From contig NC_081413.1 in assembly GCF_030272615.1 (NCBI RefSeq), positions 565,519,010-565,583,009 on the forward strand: a stretch of DNA of 64,000 nt. Reading direction: 5' to 3'. This DNA is from Cryptomeria japonica (taxonomy: Eukaryota > Streptophyta > Pinopsida > Cupressales > Cupressaceae). Under the pieces are notes generated by a model. The model was not told the origin of the DNA and ran no database searches. It saw only the letters and a program-made list of their open reading frames with translations. This document shows positions 50,943 to 63,108 of the stretch, one piece after another. A program made the translations under genes and the position numbers. Positions within the stretch are counted from its first letter, which is position 1. Each line of letters opens with the position of its first letter.

Positions 50943-51464
50943 AGTGGTATCAGAGCTGGTTATGAACCTGTTGATGGAGGAAGAGGTAGTTGTGAACCTT
51001 GAAGCATTCCTTTGGGTGGACAAATCATCAATTGGAGGTAGGTTGTGGGTTCATTTGGTAGATCATCGAGGAGATGGAATTGGAACCTCTAGTCAGATCG
51101 TCAAGCTAAGACAGTTCACCAGAGCAAAGGAGGAGATGTCAGATGAGTTGGTTATGAACATATTTGTTGAAAATAAGTTGAGGCAGCTTGTAGAATTGTT
51201 CAGGTCATCGAACCTGAGGCAGTGCAAGGCTTGCAAGCAGAGTGATGAACCTAGGAGTTTGAGATTGAGGCAGTTAGTGGGTAGAGACTTGAATAGATCG
51301 TCAAACTGAGGCAGGTTGTAGGTTGGGCTGGTAGATCACCAAGGAGAGGCAATGAGAATCTGTAGTCAGACTACCGAACCCCTGAGGCAGTTGCAAGTAT
51401 GTAATGATAGATCGCCGAACTAGATCAAGTGATGGGACTCACTTTTCAACTAACCCTGAGAGTC
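50943..51464 (+). other. Y interior with PBS and degenerate repeats
   Basis: Starts with AG and the PBS (50945-50956). Degenerate units around GATCGTCAAACTGAGGCAG and GGTAGATCACCAAGGAGA recur at irregular 60-100-bp spacing. There is no long conserved ORF despite one 142-codon open frame; its reading is repeat-driven and matches nothing I know. Confidence 0.65.
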
Positions 51465-52345
51465 TGATGTAGGAGCACCAAAGTAGTTCAAACCGGTTGA
51501 AGTAGTTAGCAGTGGAGTTGCTTAGAGATCATTGCCTTTCTTCATGTTGGAGAGCTTAGCATTATGGATTTGGATTTATCATCTTGAGATCTTTGTCTTA
51601 ATCATATTCGAGATTCATGGCATTTGGATTTGATCTCAGTGAGATATTGATTATGGTATTGGTCCAATGTTGATGTGTTCTTATCGGTTGGTCTAGCAGT
51701 GTGTGGAGCAAAGATGGATTGGGTTGCAGATGGTTTTCATAACTTGCAGATCATTGAGAGATGTTGTTTTGGGCCTTGATCGATGTTCCCAGAGGTCTTC
51801 GTTAAGTTGTATGCATTTTGAATATGTTCATGGTGATTTGGGTCGCTATGTTATTGTTTACACATTTCATCATGAACCAGTTGGTCTTTGGCCAACTTGA
51901 TCAAGTTTTTATTGCTTGCGGATGGTATAAAGGGAAGTTTGGAGATTCATTTTGGAGGACAAATATCGGAGGAAGAAAAGATCCTAAGAAAATGTAGTTA
52001 CTGGAGATATTTCTAGTCTGGGGATTGAAGTTCAGAGTGACCGAGGTCAGGATTAGTGTAGAACATTATAGACTGTTACTGGAGGCCGATTTGTTGAGTA
52101 TATGATCCATTGATCATAGTTTTGAGTTATAGGAAATGTTTTTTAATCTTGGGTTGTGGTCCAGCATGTGTAACACCGGAAGGCATATGTAACTCATTAA
52201 ACTATTATAAAGGATTGATCTTTCTATTTTTATTGGTTATATCTCTTGCCGTGTCTACCGATTATCAGTATCTTGCATGGTGTTTGTGTTATAGGCTGCA
52301 AGGCGGGGATGTCTTTCATTGGATCTCCCTTCCTTCTCTGCACCA
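51465..52345 (+). repeat. Y 3' LTR
   Basis: 881 bp; begins TGATGTAGGAGCACC and ends TCTGCACCA, directly followed by TA microsatellite. Confidence 0.92.
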
Positions 52346-52716
<371 letters not shown>

Positions 52717-52724
52717 CCAAATGG

Positions 52725-53275
52725 ACTAGTGATGCATATGAGAGATCTAGTTTTCTGTGAACTACTACTAATGAAATATGGGATAATGAGTTTGACACAA
52801 AAATTATTCAATTGAATTTTTACAAAAGATTACATAATTTGACACTACAAATATACCACCTACTTGTTAATGAAAGAAAGAAATAAATCTATAGTGAATG
52901 GTTCATAAGGCACAATAGTTTTTAAAGGTTATACAAATGGGAATAAGAATATTAGTGAGCCTTACCATTGTGGAACTCTATGAGTTGTAATAATACCAAT
53001 GACCTAGGAAGTCTTGATGCTTCACCCTTTTGAGCATTGATCACCTAGATGTAATGAGTGGTAAGTGTAACGTTCATGTATGTGCATCATAATGGACTTT
53101 TCGAGACCACTATTCATGAAATATAGGCTAATTGTATTCGTTCAAAAACTATGTAGTTGAATCCTAATGTAACATCACATAATTTGACATGTTCTATGAA
53201 ACTCACCTACTTGCTAATGAATGAGCTAAGGATATCTATAATGAATGGTTCATAAGGCACAAAAGTTTGAAGGTT
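52725..53275 (+). repeat. Diverged tandem duplication, ~355-bp spacing
   Basis: Two blocks (about 52735-52930 and 53085-53275) share TCACATAATTTGACA-like, CACCTACTTG and ATGGTTCATAAGGCACAA sequences. Both have short protein-like stretches (such as NGLFETTIHEI) but no open frame. They may be old duplicated exons or transposon remnants. Confidence 0.65.
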
Positions 53276-53399
53276 TTTAAAAATAGAACTTAGAACGTTA
53301 AGTGGACTTGATCCTTAGTGAAAGTACATGGTTGATCACACTTGAATAATTTTTTTTTGGGATGGGTAATCTATTGGTAAGATCTCATGCTCAACAGGT

Positions 53400-54053
53400 A
53401 CAAAATTATTATGATATGAGGTAGTTCCAAGGTAGAGGAAGAGGCCCTGCCCAGGATAGACTAGGGGTTTGATGGGTACAGAATCACCCTAATCATACAC
53501 CTCTAGCTGTGAAACCTATTCTTCATGTCACGGTCCTTGTATCCCTAAAGGAGTCTATGGATACAGAGACTCTTTAGGAAGCTACTGCATTGATTGACAC
53601 CATCATCTAGAATGGAAGTTAGTTATCACAGTCTCTTGGCCTAGACGATGGTGCATAAGTTACACCATCCACATCTAGTATGCCTAGCTCTCACCAGTGC
53701 CCCACCTGTTACCATGTATGCTTTTAGGTAGATACCATTACACATGAATATGGTTCGACCTCCCATCAATGTACACATTGCAAGGCTAGTTGTGATTTTG
53801 GCCCACCAGATGATGTGGTGCTCACAAATAACATGATGGATCAGGTCTTCGCCACTCAAATACAGGTACGTTGAATTCAATTATAGTATTTTATTTATTA
53901 AATCCTTTAAATTTGCAAATATAAATATTTTTTTAATTACAGATTGACTTAAATTTATGCAAACTTTATGCATTTCAAGATGTAGCACCAAATTTTGGTA
54001 TGCCAAGTTGACCATTCATACAACTAATGCCCCTGCATCTTCATCAGAGGTAA
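53400..54053 (+). pseudogene. Decayed intron-containing gene fragment
   Basis: The plus strand shows an exon-like stretch to 53867 ending at a strong donor (CAG/GTACGT), then an intron of about 70 bp ending TTACAG (53942), then a second exon in the same frame (IDLNLCKLYAFQDVAPNFG) ending at CAGAG/GTAAAT near 54050. The first exon encodes Cys pairs (SSHQCPTCYHVCF, HQCTHCKASCDFGPPDD) like a degraded zinc-binding region, and an RGRGRG-like start. Several in-frame stops show it is dead. Family not recognised. Confidence 0.4.
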
Positions 54054-55379
54054 ATATTTTATATCATGTCAAAATAGAATAAGACCTTGAATTCACTTAA
54101 ATAATGTTTTTTAAGATATAATAACTTAGTAATGTATATTTATGTGGGGTTGACAAATGTTCACAGTGGACCAGATTTCACATGTCAATCATGCCACCAT
54201 CATGGCCATTTCATTTGGCCTTGAAATCTATAGGGTATTCTTTTTTGCAAACCTCTTGTTTATGACTTTTATTGAACATTCATATCATTTGAATTATGAA
54301 TAATTAAATTATATGATAATATTATATATGTTGATATCTATTAAGTTACTCGTTTAGGCTATGCCATGTGTGGCTAAGTTGCCTCCTTTTCCAAGGTCAT
54401 TCTCAAGAACACCTTATCGAGAAAAGATAATTGAACACAATTTTAGTCAAGATATAATAGTTTCAAGAGCTGATATGGGTTATTCTAACATGATTTTGAT
54501 GTAGTTTTTTTGAAATGTATTATGATTATATACATACATCTAGATTGATTTAGTCTTACATTTTTTGTCTTCTACATATAACGACAACTATGATCATTTA
54601 CAACATTGATGAATGCACCTATTAATATATTGGAAGAGTGAAGGCAAGAGGTATATGTTTTTTAATCTCAATTTCACGATTATGTTTGCATATGTACATT
54701 CATTGTATTACATCATTTTACATACAAGAAACATCCATACACATTTGATCAATGATGACACCTCCTAGGAAAATAGGAGAACCATCAGAGCCTCTGATAC
54801 ACATTTATTTTATATTTTAAATATATGTTTTAAAAAAAGTAGATATATTTTTTGTTTATGGAATCATTGTATTTTACTTGGTATAGTCCCCTTCACGATT
54901 TGGCCATAACATGGATCCTCTACTTCATCAATTTTGTATGACTCCTAATCATTAAAGGGGACCATCATTTTTAAAACACCTTTCAGCCAAGAAACAAGGA
55001 CATGAGGTAATCAAAATTTTAATTATAGGGAAATTATTGTTCAATATAGTTATTTTGATGTTAATTTGACAATTGTAAACTATTATTGGCATAAGTAATC
55101 TAATTTGTTGTTTGAATTGTTGTTGTGCAACCATCTATAGAGCCACAGAGTACTTCAAAGAGTCTCAATTTTGATCCACTGTGAAACTATAGGATTTGGT
55201 AGAGTCATACAGTGTTAGTTGTGGTCATTGAATGACCGATACATGTAAATATTCAGTATTTTTATTATATATCGATCTTGAGATGGCATATGCCATATTT
55301 TGTAAAAATTGTATTGTGTTGGCACATCCATTTTTGTGCATTCTATTAAGTTGGTACATATGCCTCATTTTTATAAAAC

Positions 55380-55380
<1 letters not shown>
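54054..55380. other. AT-rich DNA with possible further exon remnants
   Basis: Short Pro-rich readable pieces (about 54361-54425) may belong to the decayed gene upstream, but nothing is certain. No repeat or intact ORF. Confidence 0.35.

Positions 55381-55408
<28 letters not shown>
55381..55408. repeat. (TG)n microsatellite
   Basis: About 14 uninterrupted dinucleotides. Confidence 0.95.
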
Positions 55409-55412
<4 letters not shown>

Positions 55413-56890
55413 GAATATGTGGTGATTAGAATATCAAGATTGAGACCAAAAGACCAACATGCCAATGAGACTTTTGAGTACAAAGATTAACTAATTTGAA
55501 CTAGTTTAACTTTTCAAGGTGCGTCTCATTGTTCTCTATCTCATAGGATCCCTAAAGCCAATGTTTTTCTCTCAGATCATTGAGCAAATGACTTAGAAAT
55601 GACAACTCCAAGAACGAGTGATATTGTGATCTATATGCATGAATGCATTTTAAGATCTATATGATATGTTCAAACTTATGATATTTAAGCTAAAATGAAG
55701 ATAATGATATGATAAAGAAATTGACAAGTTATCCTAACATGATATACTAGCATGGATATGTTATGATATGCAATTCTTCTTAATGCTAAAATGTTATTCT
55801 ACCAAAGAGAGGATAAAATGCTTGATATAATTAGACTATAATGTAGATGCATGAAAACTTGGATATGGAGAATGAAGAATGTGAACTCTATTCATAGAGG
55901 AAATGGGGAAATGGATGGTTAAGATTGAATAATCTTAACAATGGATAGGATTGAGAGTTACTCAATCCATGTTTACAATTTTCACCAATGAAATGGTGAC
56001 ATTTGTCAACAAGAGGTGGCTTGAGAGGAGATGCAAGAGGCATTAAATTCTCAAGAAGACATGAAGGTTACCTTAAGAGGTTGGGTTAGGGTTAGGTTAG
56101 CATCATCCATTGGATAAAGCTTTTACCCAAGGGGTAAACTCTTGTGCAAGGGTTAGATAGAACAACTAGGGTCAAGGCCATGAGTGCTTGATGAGACCCT
56201 TGAGTTAGATGAGAGTTAAGTTAGAGAGAAAGTCTTTAACCATGAGGGGAGACTAGATTAACCATTAATGGTTAATAGGACTTTGGGGTACAAATTTGTA
56301 AGAGTCCTTCCAAATTTGGGGAACTCAACAAGTTAACTTGTTGAAGAAATGAAGTCTTTATTGCATTTAGAATACTTTCTTCCAAACTTGAGAAGTGACC
56401 TCCTCAAACTTAGGGAAATGACATGATTGGATGGGTTAAGGCTAATTAATTAAGAATAGATAGGTTCTAGAAGAATGATTAGGAGGCAAGTGGGAAATGT
56501 AGGAAAGGGCAAGTGGGAGAAATATAATTTTAATTAAAATAAAATGTTGTATTCCAACTAAAATAGATGCAACTTGCATTTGTAGGAAAATGCATGTAGG
56601 GGGGGTGGGGGGGGGGGGTTGTATAAATAAATTTAATTTATTTCTATGCAAGGATCAAATTAATTAAATGTAAATTTAATTAAAATGGAGAAAGGATATT
56701 TAATTAAAGGCTAAAAAGGGGGGGGGGGGGGGAGGTTAGATGAATTTAATTAAATAGATTAAATAATCCATTTAATCAAATAGATGAAAATGAAGAAATT
56801 AATTAAATAAGATTTATTAATAGGGGGATGCGGTTTAAATAAATATTAAATATTTATTTAAGAAGGTGGTCATATATATATATATATATA
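55409..56890. other. Intergenic DNA with G-runs
   Basis: No gene. TTAACCATTAATGGTTAA near 56254 is a perfect 18-bp palindrome. Long G-runs lie at 56598-56619 and 56717-56732, inside TTAATTAAA-rich sequence, followed by a short (TA)n at 56873-56892. The G-runs resemble those near LTR ends here, but I could not define an LTR. Confidence 0.4.
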
Positions 56891-56892
56891 TA

Positions 56893-57361
56893 AGGTGATA
56901 TTTGATTAAATTTGTTCATTTTTTTCAGATCTTCCTGCTTTGAAACTTAAAATTTGAATGTATATTTAGTTATGAATGGTTAAGTTATTAACAATTTATC
57001 AAGTTATGTACTAATGATATTGAAAATCAATACAACTTATGAATTCAAATGGTATTCATCTAAATTGAAAGTGTTAAATTTGGTCACCTTGGGCAACTTC
57101 ACCAAATTTTATGATCATTTTTGTATTGTTATTAATCATAACTTGGATGCTTAAAAATGACAGATGACAAGTAAATTTATCACTTACAATTTAGATGAAT
57201 ACCAATTGAATTCATAAGTTGTATTGATTTTCAATGTCAATAGACCATAACTTGATAAATTGTTCATAACTTATCCATTCATAACTAAATATACATTCAA
57301 ATTTCAAGTTTCAAAGTAGGAAGATATGCACACAATGAACAAATTTGCTCAAATATCACCT
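56893..57361. mobile_element. Foldback MITE with ~215-bp inverted arms
   Basis: Left arm (56893 to about 57107) and right arm (about 57147 to 57361) are inverted copies about 90% alike by eye, separated by a loop of roughly 40-50 bp. Termini are AGGTGATATTTGA and its complement, and TA flanks both ends (56891-56892, 57362-57363). TA target and long inverted arms suit a Tc1/mariner-type MITE, but the termini are not ones I recognise. It sits between two microsatellites and has no coding capacity. Confidence 0.83.
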
Positions 57362-57363
57362 TA

Positions 57364-57391
57364 CACACACACATATGTATGCATATACATC

Positions 57392-57446
<55 letters not shown>

Positions 57447-57631
57447 GTACATGTATATATGTATATCTATACATGTACATATGTACATGTACATGTATAT
57501 ATGTATATATATATACATGTATATATGTACATGTATATATATATGTACATATATAGATATATAGATATATACATATATATATACATATATATATATACAT
57601 GTACACACACACACACATATATATGTATATG

Positions 57632-57668
<37 letters not shown>

Positions 57669-57837
57669 ATACATGTATATATATATAGATATATATACAT
57701 GTACACATATGTATATATGTACATATATGTATATATATCTATATATATGTACATATATATATATATATATATATGTACATATATATATATATGTGTACAT
57801 ATATATGTCTATATATATGTATATGTACATGTACATA
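57364..57837. repeat. Compound CA/TA/TG microsatellite
   Basis: About 470 bp of alternating (AC)n, (AT)n, GTACAT and (GT)n blocks, directly between the MITE and the CACTA-like terminus. Confidence 0.95.
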
Positions 57838-58320
57838 CACTAGTACATTCAGAGCTAATTTTCGACAGTCGATTGTCGGAATTGAGACTAATTTTTGTCG
57901 GAGTGCCGACAAATGAAGCCGTCGAAAAATCATCATCGGACTTGTCGACGATGCCCCTGATCATCGAAAATATGACAATCCCATGGAATCTACCGACAGT
58001 GGGCATGATCGCTCTTCCGGTCAAAAAAGTCGTTGGACATGCAACATCCCCGTCGGAGGCTTCTATAGAATTCGTCGAAAGTTGGAACTTTGCACCGACG
58101 GTAATGTTGTTTGTCTGATGCTTGTGTTGTCAGTCCATTAATATGCATTGACGATCGTCTGACTACAAAATGCCATCGCACATACAACATCCTCATCGGA
58201 TGTTTGTGTAGTTTGAGTCGGAAGTGCGACGACTCTAGAATCTTTGCACTGACGAGAACATTGTACGTGCGACGATTTCATCGTCGGTGGAAAGCTTGGT
58301 ATCCATCATAATTCCGATGA
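57838..58320 (+). mobile_element. CACTA-like transposon end, single terminus
   Basis: Starts CACTAGTACATTCAGAGC, then GCTAATTTTCGACAG, like the terminal repeat of plant CACTA (En/Spm) elements. The next ~480 bp are crowded with short GTCGG, GTCGA and CCGAC motifs in both orientations, as in CACTA subterminal transposase-binding repeats, and are rich in CpG compared with everything around. No matching TAGTG terminus or 3-bp TSD was found, so one end survives or the element is deleted. Confidence 0.62.
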
Positions 58321-58732
58321 TAATAATATTTTTATTAATTTTTTTTTTATTATCCAGTCATTGATATGTATAGCAAATGATATTCTATCCCCACCACCTA
58401 CCAATAGGGGGCATAGGTTTGAGGCTAATATGAGGCGCACTGGTTGCAAGCTAATATGATTAGGTGCACCATGGTTGAGATGGTCCAACTCCCTAGTCTC
58501 ACTCTAGGACTAAGCTCATGCCATATCTAAATGAAAGACATCTCAAATACATCATCGGTGGAAAGCTACAAAATGCCATTTTCATACATAAGAAAGACAT
58601 ACACAATTGGGCACAATCACCAAGAGAACGGTAAAAAGTGTGTTTGAGATCATTGTCCTAATTATGGTGTGGTCATCAAGAGATCACCGTAAATTTGTCA
58701 ACCTTTCCTTCATTTAAACCAAGTAAACCTTT

Positions 58733-58854
58733 ATGTATATGCATATGCATATGTTTATGTATAATTATATGCATATGTATATAGTTTTGTGTATTCATTA
58801 AAGATTTTCATTTAATTTTGAGCATTTTGTGGATGTATATGCATATGCATATGC

Positions 58855-58900
<46 letters not shown>

Positions 58901-58951
58901 AGTTTTGTGTATTCATTAAAGATTTTTATTTAATTTTGAGCATTTTGTGGA
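58733..58951. repeat. GCATATG/TATATG hexamer array and direct duplication
   Basis: Two copies of a segment ending TTTTGTGTATTCATTAAAGA and GAGCATTTTGTGGATG, each headed by (CATATG)/(TATATG) hexamers. The second head is expanded to about 60 bp. Confidence 0.85.
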
Positions 58952-59375
58952 TGGTATAATCAAGAAACATATCATCACCCTCACCAATTATGCTCAATTG
59001 ATTTAAGTACAACCATTTGATTGTTAATAATTTTTTAAATTAAGGGAGTACTTTTCAAAATAGAATTGTTGAATTATTGATTTTTAATTTATATAATAGT
59101 ATAAGCCTTTTATGGATGGTATAATTAAGAAACACACCATCACCTACACCAATTATGGTCAATTAATTGAACTACAACCCTTTAAAGGAATGAATTACTT
59201 CTCAAAATAAAATTGTTGGATTATTGAATTAGTATATATAATAGTAAGCTTTCTATATTCATAAAAGATTTTCATTTATTTTTGAGTCTTTTGTGGATGG
59301 TATAATCAAGAAACATACCATCACCCTCACCAATTGTGCTCAACCAATTGAGCTACAACCCTTTGGTTGTAAGTA
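58945..59375 (-). repeat. Three tandem tRNA-derived SINE-like copies
   Basis: Three copies about 165-180 bp apart (from 58945, 59111 and 59289) share TGGATGGTATAAT, AAGAAACAYACCATCACC and CACCAATT. On the minus strand the third copy reads GGGTTGTAGCTCAATTGG, a clear tRNA 5' half with A-box (59338-59355); the other two are decayed forms (about 59158-59180, 58991-59012). The same core occurs at 41.6 kb. Pol III-type SINEs are the best explanation; the B-box and 3' tail are not clear here. Confidence 0.62.
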
Positions 59376-59612
59376 TTTTTCAAAATAAATAAGTACTTGT
59401 CAAAATAGAATTGTCGAACTAAATGAATTAGTATACATGGCAATATGTTTTGTATATTTATAATAAAATTTCTTTTTATTTTAAGATTTGTATATTTTAA
59501 CAAGATTCATACATAAGAAAGACATACTCAAATGGGCACAATGACCAAGAGAACGGTAAAAAGTGTGTTTGAGATCATTGTCCTAATTGTGGTGTGGTCA
59601 CCAAGAGATAAT

Positions 59613-61920
59613 CATAAATATGTCAATGCAACTTTTGTTGCAAAGTTGTAAAAAGTGTGTTAGTTTTGTTTCAATGTTATTTAATACTCAAATATCAGTT
59701 ATGGACATTGGAGGGTTGATGAGACACATAAATAGCCTTGTTTCATCGACCATAGGATCAGTTGTTGGAGGTATCGAAGGAAAAGTCAATAAAATTTGGA
59801 GATTTTCTCCAATTTTCACTGTTTTTTCAGAACGTCACAGTCTATTTTCCATCATTTTTGTTGTTGTATAATTCTTTTTGTTGGTATTATAAACCTATTG
59901 GGAATGAGAGAAAAATGAATCCATGAACTTTTGTCTTTGGTTTGATTGAATTTCATTTTGATTTGAGCAAGTTATCATAGTTTTTCTAAAAACTGTCATG
60001 AACCCTTGTTAGGGTATCTAGTCATAAAAATAAATGTATAAATCATATCCCCACTAGTGAAAAGTCACCCAAATGGGTGGGAACATGTATATTGGTATTA
60101 TATTTCATTTTTTCATGTTTTGTAGGTCTCCAAAATTGATTGGCACATGCAAATGGTGATTGTTGGTATGATATTGGTCATGTATCAGACCTAGTGCAAC
60201 ATCAAGGGCAGATTTGAAGTTGTAAGTGCAAGATAGACCCCCTTGGTGTTTGAAGGAAGGTAGTGAGGGGTGAAAAGGGTTATTTTAGACCCTTTAAAAG
60301 CTATTGTGGCCCATGGGTAGGGAAAATCATCAAGAACTTTATGACTGTCCCTAGATAGTGTGTGGTTGTCCTAGTGAACAAATGAAGACTGAGATTTGGG
60401 GAGTATGATGAAATGAATAATCTTAGTATGTGGCGGACATTTGAGATAGGGTTTTAGTGATCCTTGGAAACTTTTAATGGGGTTTGGAGGAAGGGAATAA
60501 GTGGAAACAAATCATATCTTTTTGATTGTCCTAAGTGACTTAGCTGTCATAGTCATTGTTGTCAATCATCTGTATGTTGCAAATGGGGCTCACATAAAAG
60601 TATTTTATTATTCAAAGAATAGTATAAAGGGTGTGTCAACCTTGTGAAATTTTATCCTAACAAAGCCTAAGGATTTTAGGGCTTTAGGAAATATTTTGTG
60701 GCTTCTTTTGTCCATCAAATGGGCAATATAGTTTGGTAGGGATTGATTTGTGTCAAGTAAGAGCAAGTGAGAACTTTGGGATTACAAAGTTGATTTTGTG
60801 GCATTCTCTCATGTTCTCAAAACAATGTAATCAACATGTCCAAGGTGATATCCAAGTTCCAAGGGATTTCCAAACCTATGTGCAAGGGCTCAAACTTGTA
60901 GTGGTTTAGGATGGAGACTAGCAAGTATGCCCTAGTGAGTTGTTGTGTATGTTGAGTTTGCCATTGTAACTTACCCCCTACCTCTGCATCCTACTATCAT
61001 GGTTATGCTAGTTTGAAGAGAAACCCACATTTCAAGCATTCAAGAAAACATCAAGAAACAATTGAGAAATAATTGAGAACAATTGAATTTAGGGATTTTT
61101 TGATAGTTTTTGAAAGCAATTCCTACAATCCTTTGTGTAGAAACAACAATGTTCTATATGTCCATGCATCAATGAGAGAGGTTTAGGATTTTCATTTAGC
61201 AACATGATTGATAGAGATACCAAGAATGAAATTGCAAGGAAGATCTAATATTTATGAATGAAATTGCAAATCAATCTAAGTCACATGTTTGATATTTTAC
61301 TTATATCATGGCAACATAAAAAGTATATATGCACTCAACATACGTCTTTGCTTGTTTATTTGAGAATGTTGCTAGGAATTAATAGGTGAATGATACATTG
61401 ATCTACACATGAATCACTTGTACTTTCTCGATACTTTCATCCCTTGGTCAAGGCCGCATACCCCCTTACACTTGAATATTCTTTCCACCCTCATGATTAC
61501 TTGAAGTCCATTCTCAAATCACACTAAATGACAATAGTTAGTACAAAATAGTGACCATAGCCAAGGAAGCCCAAATTTACTCAGACTCAACATAATAAGA
61601 AATATCTAAATCATCTGGACCATTATTCATAACATAACCTCTTTTTCACATCATGGAAGGCCAAAATTACAAGGATCACGCTTCTTCGAAGGAGCCATTG
61701 TTCAGAGCCACCAAACTATCAACAAGAGTAGAAGCTATTAGGCTCATACAATTTTAGGACATATAAAGAGTTGAATCAGAAGTGAGATCATGAAGCATAC
61801 AATAGAGAGGTATTCATGGAATAGACATCTGAAAACATCTCATTCATGAAATAACAAAATGATAAAGAAAATGACAAGTAATAAAAAAACTTACAAGGAA
61901 GACTTCAATGAATTGTAGGA
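59613..61920. other. Unassigned DNA, no gene seen
   Basis: About 2.3 kb of mixed composition. A 94-codon plus-strand frame at 59587-59871 overlaps the repeat and has no recognisable features. Nothing else is supported. Confidence 0.45.
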
Positions 61921-62011
61921 TTACAACATTTATGATATTGAGCCTCTTTTGTTATTAGCCAATGGAAGCCCTAAGCCATTTCAATGAAAAACCCCATCTA
62001 ATAGTGTGGAA

Positions 62012-62254
62012 ATGGTGGCCCTAGAGGGAAATCTTAGGGTTCTCGGTACTAAAGAGGGAAAATCAAATAAGGAAGGACCCAATGGAGGTATCTCAACTAG
62101 AAGCAAGAATAAGAAAAACGCAGATGTTGGAAGCCAAAACAAAAAGCAGGGGAGACCTTCTCTAAAACATCAAAGGGAACAGGAAAGTTGGAAGAACTAT
62201 GCTGATGGAACACAGAGCTCCATCAAGTTAGCTCTATCCCCAGTTAAAGTATGA
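62012..62254 (+). pseudogene. LINE ORF1 C-terminal remnant
   Basis: An 81-codon basic tail (RSKNKKNADVG, KQGRPSLKHQREQESW) whose stop TGA overlaps the ORF2 start in ATGA at 62251-62254. In-frame stops upstream (61985-61987) show that the rest of ORF1 is broken or absent. ORF1 of LINEs is the RNA-binding protein; no zinc knuckle is left here. Confidence 0.6.
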
Positions 62255-63108
62255 AGATAATTTCCTGGAATATAAGAGGGTTGAATGCCCCTCACAAGAA
62301 GGATGTGTTACGTAATATTATAAGAGATCATAAACCGGATGTGGTCCTTGTTTAGGAAACTAAGATGAGTAAGGATAAAGTGGAAAGGATTAGATTATTT
62401 AAAAATAATGGAGTTATAGGAACTAGTTCGGAGGGTGCCTCTGGAGGAACAACAATTTTTTGGAACCAAAAAACTATTAAAGGTGAGGAAATCATTTCTG
62501 AAATCAATAAAAATTTTGTGCTGCTTGAGCATATCAAGGATAAATTTGTTTTGGTTATCACTAATGTCTATGCACCTAATACCAAAGCTAGGAGATTTAA
62601 ATATTGGAGAATCCTTGCAGGAGATAGACTAAATTTTGCTGATAAAAGCTGGATAATAATGGGAGATTTCAATACTCCACTTAAAGAGGAAGAGAAGATG
62701 GGAGGCCTCCCCTTGCAGCTTGATGGTAAACAAGATCTTATGGACTTCATCAATGATCAAGCTCTTATGGATGTGGATCTCCAAGGGATCAACTATACTT
62801 GGACTAATAGAAGAACTAGAGCTGGTCTTATTCAAGTTAAGTTAAACAGAACCTTAATTTCTCCTAAGTGGTTATCTAAGTATAGTTGTTCTTTGGCGTC
62901 TATTATTAAGATTGGATCTGATCATTACCCTATTTCTTTTATTGCCAATTCCTTTTCTGCTAAGAGAAATTTCTCTTTTAGATTTGAAAAAGCGTGGTTA
63001 TCCCATCTGTATTTGGAAGTTTGTGTTGCTGATTGGTGGAGTTCTAAGGTTGAGGGAATGCCTTTATTTAGAATAGCCAAAAAGCTCAATATTATAAAGC
63101 TAAAATAA
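62251..63108 (+). pseudogene. LINE ORF2, endonuclease region
   Basis: Starts MKIISWNIRGLNAPHKKDVL at 62251. A TAG at 62353-62355 precedes the catalytic Glu (ETKM). Later endonuclease motifs follow in order: GGTTIFWN, NVYAPNT, the Asp/Asn motif in WIIMGDFNTPL, INYTWTNRR and GSDHYPISF. The usual LDR motif reads LNR, a possible change of a conserved Asp. The enzyme nicks target DNA to prime reverse transcription. The frame is lost near 63097, where a shift moves reading to the next segment. Confidence 0.92.

Larger units (their letters stand above)
58581..59612. repeat. Large direct repeat flanking the SINE-like cluster
   Basis: The block TTCATACATAAGAAAGACAT through GTGGTGTGGTCA occurs at 58581-58687 and again at 59506-59612, about 90% alike, bracketing the SINE-like repeats. 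It suggests segmental duplication or the two ends of a larger repeat unit. Confidence 0.75.

Noticed and set aside
50881-51309. 142-codon plus-strand frame at the start of Y's interior, as a Gag candidate
   Set aside because: It spans the LTR end and PBS, has repeat-driven composition and shows no Gag motif.
59900-60060. CACTAGTG at about 60048 as the partner end of the CACTA-like terminus
   Set aside because: Only the first seven bases match the left terminus and no matching 3-bp TSD exists.
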